From JAFGSZ01 sp964492185 (GTDB taxonomy: Bacteria; Bacteroidota; Bacteroidia; Bacteroidales; UBA10428): DNA of 18,509 nucleotides. Of the stretch, positions 15,316 through 18,509 are shown piece after piece; the first letter of the stretch is position 1, and every line of letters begins with the position of its first letter. The DNA lies in the NCBI GenBank assembly GCA_964492185.1, contig CAZBJH010000067.1:1-18509 (forward strand). The letters are read 5' to 3'. Both the position numbers and the translations under genes were made by a program. A model generated the notes under the pieces. That model made no database searches. It was not told the origin of the DNA and saw nothing but the letters and a program-made list of their open reading frames with translations.

Positions 15316-15786
15316 ATGAATGTAAAAGAAAAGAAATTTGATAAAGCAGAAGAGGCCATTATACAGTGGATGGCCCGAAACGGAATAAGGTTATTAAGGA
15401 TAAGCATCGGTATCGTCTTTTTATGGTTTGGCGGATTAAAATTCTTTGAAGGATTAAGTCCTGCCGAAGACATAGCTATAAAAACCATCGATACATTGAC
15501 CTTCCATCTGCTGCCGGCAAAAGTGATAATATATTTGCTCGCCACCTGGGAAACACTGATAGGACTTGGTATGCTGTTCAATAAATATACACGGGTAACC
15601 CTGTTATTGCTTTTCCTTCAAATGATCGGAACCTTCACACCTCTTTTCCTGTTTCCGTCGGAAACATTTAATGTTTTCCCCATATCCCTTACCCTGGAGG
15701 GGCAATACATCATAAAAAACATTGTCATCATCAGTGCAGGCATTGTACTTGGGGCTACCGTGCGGGGTGGAAAACTAACTTTATAA
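15316..15786 (+). CDS. DoxX-like integral membrane protein
   Basis: This encodes 156 residues. ATG 15316 is used rather than the in-frame TTG at 15307. Four hydrophobic segments at about 25-45, 66-88, 92-113 and 130-150 give the four-helix pattern of the DoxX/DoxD superfamily. The segments IGIVFLWFGGLKFF, LATWETLIGLGML, LQMIGTFTPLFLFP and LEGQYIIKNIVIISAGIVLGATVRGG are typical of small Bacteroidota DoxX-family proteins. The biochemical role of this group is not established; relatives have been linked to quinone or thiosulfate redox chemistry. It stands alone between a MITE and the receptor gene. Its upstream region and possible promoter lie inside or beyond the MITE, and no Shine-Dalgarno site is visible. 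Confidence 0.8.
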   Translation: MNVKEKKFDKAEEAIIQWMARNGIRLLRISIGIVFLWFGGLKFFEGLSPAEDIAIKTIDTLTFHLLPAKVIIYLLATWETLIGLGMLFNKYTRVTLLLLFLQMIGTFTPLFLFPSETFNVFPISLTLEGQYIIKNIVIISAGIVLGATVRGGKLTL

Positions 15787-15973
15787 CCCGATCAGTCAAA
15801 GGAATGTTTCCCGTATAGGCCGGATGCAGTTTATCCGTGTATATATGACTCCCTGGATAATATTCAAAAGATTTTTTCCTTCGAATAATTGACAGAAAAT
15901 AATACCATTCTTGTCAACAGAAATAATAATTGTTAATAAATAAACAATTTTTAAAACAAATTCTTCGATCGAA

Positions 15974-16034
15974 CCATATAACTTGTTTTCTACCATAAAG
16001 TATAACGTAATTCCTATCATAACGTATAACTTTA
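15974..16034 (+). promoter_or_regulatory. CATAA-n-GTATAAC direct repeats and possible promoter before the receptor gene
   Basis: CATAAAGTATAAC (15994-16006) and CATAACGTATAAC (16018-16030) differ by one base and start 24 bases apart. A shorter relative, CATATAAC, begins at 15974. The last repeat runs into TAACTTTA (16027-16034), one base off the TAnnTTTG -7 consensus and 29 bases before the receptor ATG. Repeats spaced close to two helical turns are typical of a dimeric regulator's site, but no regulator gene is present in the window. Confidence 0.4.
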
Positions 16035-16063
16035 TTTATTAATAACACTTAAAACTTAAGCAC

Positions 16064-18271
16064 ATGTATCTTTTGCAAAGATTTACCTTAACGGTCTTCT
16101 TTTCCCTTATTGCTTTATCATGTTTTTCACAAAACAGAACCCTTGAAGGCATTGTTACCGATGAAAATAATAAACCTCTCAGTGACATTACAGTTACTGC
16201 CAAAGGGACGGATTTATCCACCAAAACCGATAAAAACGGGTATTATCTGCTCCAATCGGTACCGGATACTATTTTGACTTTAACATTCGAATACTCCGGT
16301 ATGCAAACAGTAAGTTCATCTATTGGGATTTATGATAAAATAGATGTTCAAATGGCCTCTGAAGGATCAGACTTTATGACTGAAGTCTCCCTGGAGTACC
16401 TCTTAAACATGGAAGTTACAACGGCCTCAAAAACAGCCCAGAAAAGCTCAGATGCACCGGGTGCCATATCTATTCTTTCACAGGATGATATAGCCAGGTA
16501 CGGGGGCGTAACCCTCAAGGATCTGCTGGAACGTATTCCCGGCCTGATCGGATCTACGGTATATATGACAGACCGCAGTATGATTGCATCCCGTGGTGAT
16601 CAGGTTCCGGCATCATCAAGTCATGTTCTGCTATTGATCAACGGGCGCCCTGTGAGGGAATCCCTGGAGGGAGGGATAAAAAGTGAGATGTACGAAACAT
16701 TCCCGGTAGGTATTATTAAAAGAATTGAGGTAGTAAGAGGCCCCGGATCGGTGTTATATGGTTCCAATGCCTTTTCAGCTGTTATTAATGTAATTACTAA
16801 GGAAGTTAATGAAACGGCAGTGAATATTTCAGGTCTGGCAGGCATACCCGGCAATTACGGGGCTTCAGCCGATGCTATGATAAAAGCTGGCGATATTGAG
16901 TTTATTATTGCCGGAAAATACCTTAAAAAACAAGACTGGAAAACAGAATGGCAATATGCCGATCCTGCTTCGTCATCAGGAATGACTGAACTGGAAGTTA
17001 CTATACCCGATGAGGGAAAATCTTTATACATGGGTCTGGGTTACAAAAAAACGAGTTTGATGGCTTCCTATAATGAATGGGAAAACTATTATTACATACC
17101 CGATTACGCTTTTATTTTTCCGGCACATGGCAACGGCAACTGGAAAAAAGGTTTTGTTGATATTGGTCAGGGCCTCAGGGTTACCCGGGATTGGGATATG
17201 GATTTTAATGTAACATATACACGATCGACATTTAAAACACAAAACTGGCCGAATACAAACAGGGACTCCTATGAACTTGTAGGTGAATAGTTTAACATAA
17301 TCAATCCCGTGGAAAAACTTGAGATCGTGTTTGGCGGCTTGTTCAATTATTTCGAAGGTGAAGAATGGGGGTTGACAGAAACAGGTGACAAAAACATATA
17401 TACAGATGCCAACCGCTATAGCACCGGTGCTTACGCGCAGTTGAATTATGCCTTACTTTCCGGTTTAAATGTAATTGGCGGAGTGCAGTTAAACAAAGTT
17501 GAGGACATTGACCTGAACCTTGTTCCGAGGGCCGGATTAATCTGGTACCCGGCAGAAAAGGTCAATGTAAAAGCTTTTTACAGCAGTGCTTTCAGGGCTC
17601 CCAGCATCAACGAGTTCAGTATTAATTTCCCCGAGATGATGGGAAATCCCGATTTAACTCCTGAAAAGGTTAATACCCTGGACATTGGCGTAGGGTACCA
17701 GGGAGATAAAATACAGGCCGGGATAAATTTCTTTCACAGTCAAATGAAGAATATTATTTTCCAGAATCGTGATACCACGGTAGTTCCCGCGCCTATGTAC
17801 TGGAACGGCGCAGAAGTGGATTTTACGGGAGTTGAACTCGAGACCAAATACTACATTACCAAAGAATGGTATGTGAACGGTTCAATGCTATATCAGACAA
17901 ATGAAAATGCTGAAGGGAATGAAAATGTAACCCCGATCGCAAATTTGGGAATTAAAACAGGATTAAGTTACAAATCGGATAATGGTATAACTGCCAGTGT
18001 ATTCAATATTTACCAGGGAGGACTGAATGAGAGGTATGATACCCAGTTGAATCCTTCGCCCGGCTCCTATAACATGTTAAATGTTTATCTGAATTTTGAT
18101 ATATTGAATCTTTTTGATATAGGCTAACAGGAAGGGCTTTCGCTTTTTATACAGGGTAATAACCTGCTGGATCAGGAAATATGGTTGCCGGCATGGGGCT
18201 TGCTACCCGGAACATCCATTCCGGCCAACAGGGGAATGTCAGTATACGCGGGTTTAAAACTGAGCTTATAG
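16064..18271 (+). pseudogene. TonB-dependent outer-membrane receptor, interrupted by two in-frame stop codons
   Basis: The frame spans 736 codons and would encode a 735-residue receptor of the vitamin/siderophore type rather than SusC. Residues 1-23 are a signal peptide (MYLLQRF...SCFSQ). Residues ~26-105 are a carboxypeptidase-regulatory-like domain (LEGIVTDENNKPLSDITV, KNGYYLLQSV). Residues ~120-240 are the plug (APGAISILSQDDI, LKDLLERIPG, LLINGRPV, IKRIEVVRGPGSVLYGSNAFSAVINVITK). The beta barrel follows, with FYSSAFRAPSINE, NPDLTPEKVNTLDIG and the closing SLFIQGNNLLDQEIWLPAWG...VYAGLKLSL. A TAG at codon 409 (17288-17290) and a TAA at codon 688 (18125-18127) interrupt it, yet the frame continues across both with no shift. 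Conserved text on both sides shows one ancestral gene. Without suppression only a barrel fragment could be made. No SusD partner is adjacent. Confidence 0.82.
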
Positions 18272-18361
18272 CATTAAGGCAATAAAACAGATTCGGGATA
18301 ATAATCATTTTCCGCGATCAACGATATAACCGGGACTTATCTTAATAACGCGATTGATACG

Positions 18362-18423
18362 TTAGTGTTTGTCAATAAATTTGTAGTGTTTGTTCAGAAT
18401 GTTCGGGATCAAGGCGCACGAAC
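18362..18423 (+). mobile_element. MITE-like repeat, family 2, second copy
   Basis: TTAGTGTTTGTCAATAAA, TGTTTGTTCAGAATGTTCGG and ATCAAGGCGC match the reverse complement of 11041-11113. The outer 20 bases resemble the family 1 terminus (TTAGTGTCTGTCCATAAAGT) and the next block resembles family 1 TGTCTGTTCAGAAGGTTCC, as if 20-odd bases between the two were deleted. It lies about 90 bases after the receptor's final stop. The far end is not defined because the window runs into another repeat. Confidence 0.6.
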
Positions 18424-18430
18424 CGAACGA

Positions 18431-18509
18431 AGTGAGCTCCTGAACTCATTTATAAGATGGGTTCAGGAACTTATGTTTAAAGTGAGCTCCTGAACTCATT
18501 TATAAGATG
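18431..18509. repeat. 50-bp direct repeat with internal hairpin, running off the window end
   Basis: The 29 bases 18431-18459 recur exactly at 18481-18509, a period of 50, and the window ends on the last base of the second copy. Each unit contains arms AGCTCCTGAAC and GTTCAGGAACT around ATTTATAAG, giving roughly 15-base arms with two mismatches. Repeat and spacer are complementary to each other, so it is a palindromic REP-type tandem or an assembly overlap rather than a CRISPR array. Confidence 0.6.

Noticed and set aside
17309..18127. A separate gene for a small TonB receptor barrel starting at GTG 17309
   Set aside because: The GTG lies in the same frame as the upstream plug-containing part and only six codons after the TAG. 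The segment has no signal peptide or plug, so it is the continuation of one interrupted receptor.
16064..18271. SusC-type receptor of a polysaccharide utilisation locus
   Set aside because: The length of about 735 residues is short for SusC and there is no SusD gene next to it. It resembles vitamin/siderophore-type receptors with a carboxypeptidase-like extension.
4955..18271. Genome-wide reassignment of TAA or TAG as sense codons
   Set aside because: TAA ends at least six intact genes here at natural domain ends, and TAG ends the receptor at its proper C-terminus, so the standard code fits best.
18431..18509. CRISPR array with 29-base repeats
   Set aside because: There are only two repeats, the 21-base spacer is largely complementary to the repeat itself, and no cas gene is present.

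Overview
The window looks like Bacteroidota DNA, probably from a glycan-degrading environmental member of the Bacteroidia. The evidence is an AT-rich sequence, TAnnTTTG promoter-like motifs, almost no Shine-Dalgarno sites, five proteins with a C-terminal type IX secretion (T9SS) sorting domain, and a carboxypeptidase-regulatory-like (CarboxypepD_reg) TonB-dependent receptor. No rRNA, tRNA, CRISPR array, transposase or phage gene was seen.

Layout: 1-190 holds a truncated MITE copy and a REP-like palindrome. 191-508 (-) is a remnant of a TonB C-terminal domain. 836-1819 (-) is a secreted LamG-domain protein. 2212-4896 (+) is a modular GH128 beta-1,3-glucanase-like enzyme. 4955-6532 (-) is a BNR_4 beta-propeller protein of polysaccharide-lyase type. 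6811-7959 (+), divergent from it, is a GH43 exo-beta-1,3-galactanase-like enzyme. 8374-11028 (+) is a CotH-kinase/lamin-tail protein. 11099-14785 (-) is a very large LamG/Ig/double-GH43 protein. 15316-15786 (+) is a DoxX-like membrane protein. 16064-18271 (+) is a TonB-dependent receptor interrupted by two stop codons. 18272-18509 is repeat-rich.

Together the secreted enzymes suggest breakdown of a branched glycan. The GH43 beta-1,3-galactanase type, the arabinosidase-type GH43 and the BNR_4 lyase would fit arabinogalactan, while GH128 would add beta-1,3-glucan. There is no SusC/SusD pair, so this is not a classical PUL.

Two themes stand out. First, genes are broken by in-frame stop codons without frameshifts: the lyase-type gene loses the end of its sorting domain, the receptor has two stops, and TonB is only a fragment. 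Second, a family of small inverted-repeat elements (about 169 bp when complete) occurs five times. Copies abut start or stop codons, and one lies at the left edge of the window. I see no convincing wholly new system. The nonsense-interrupted genes and the MITE family are the parts most worth following up.
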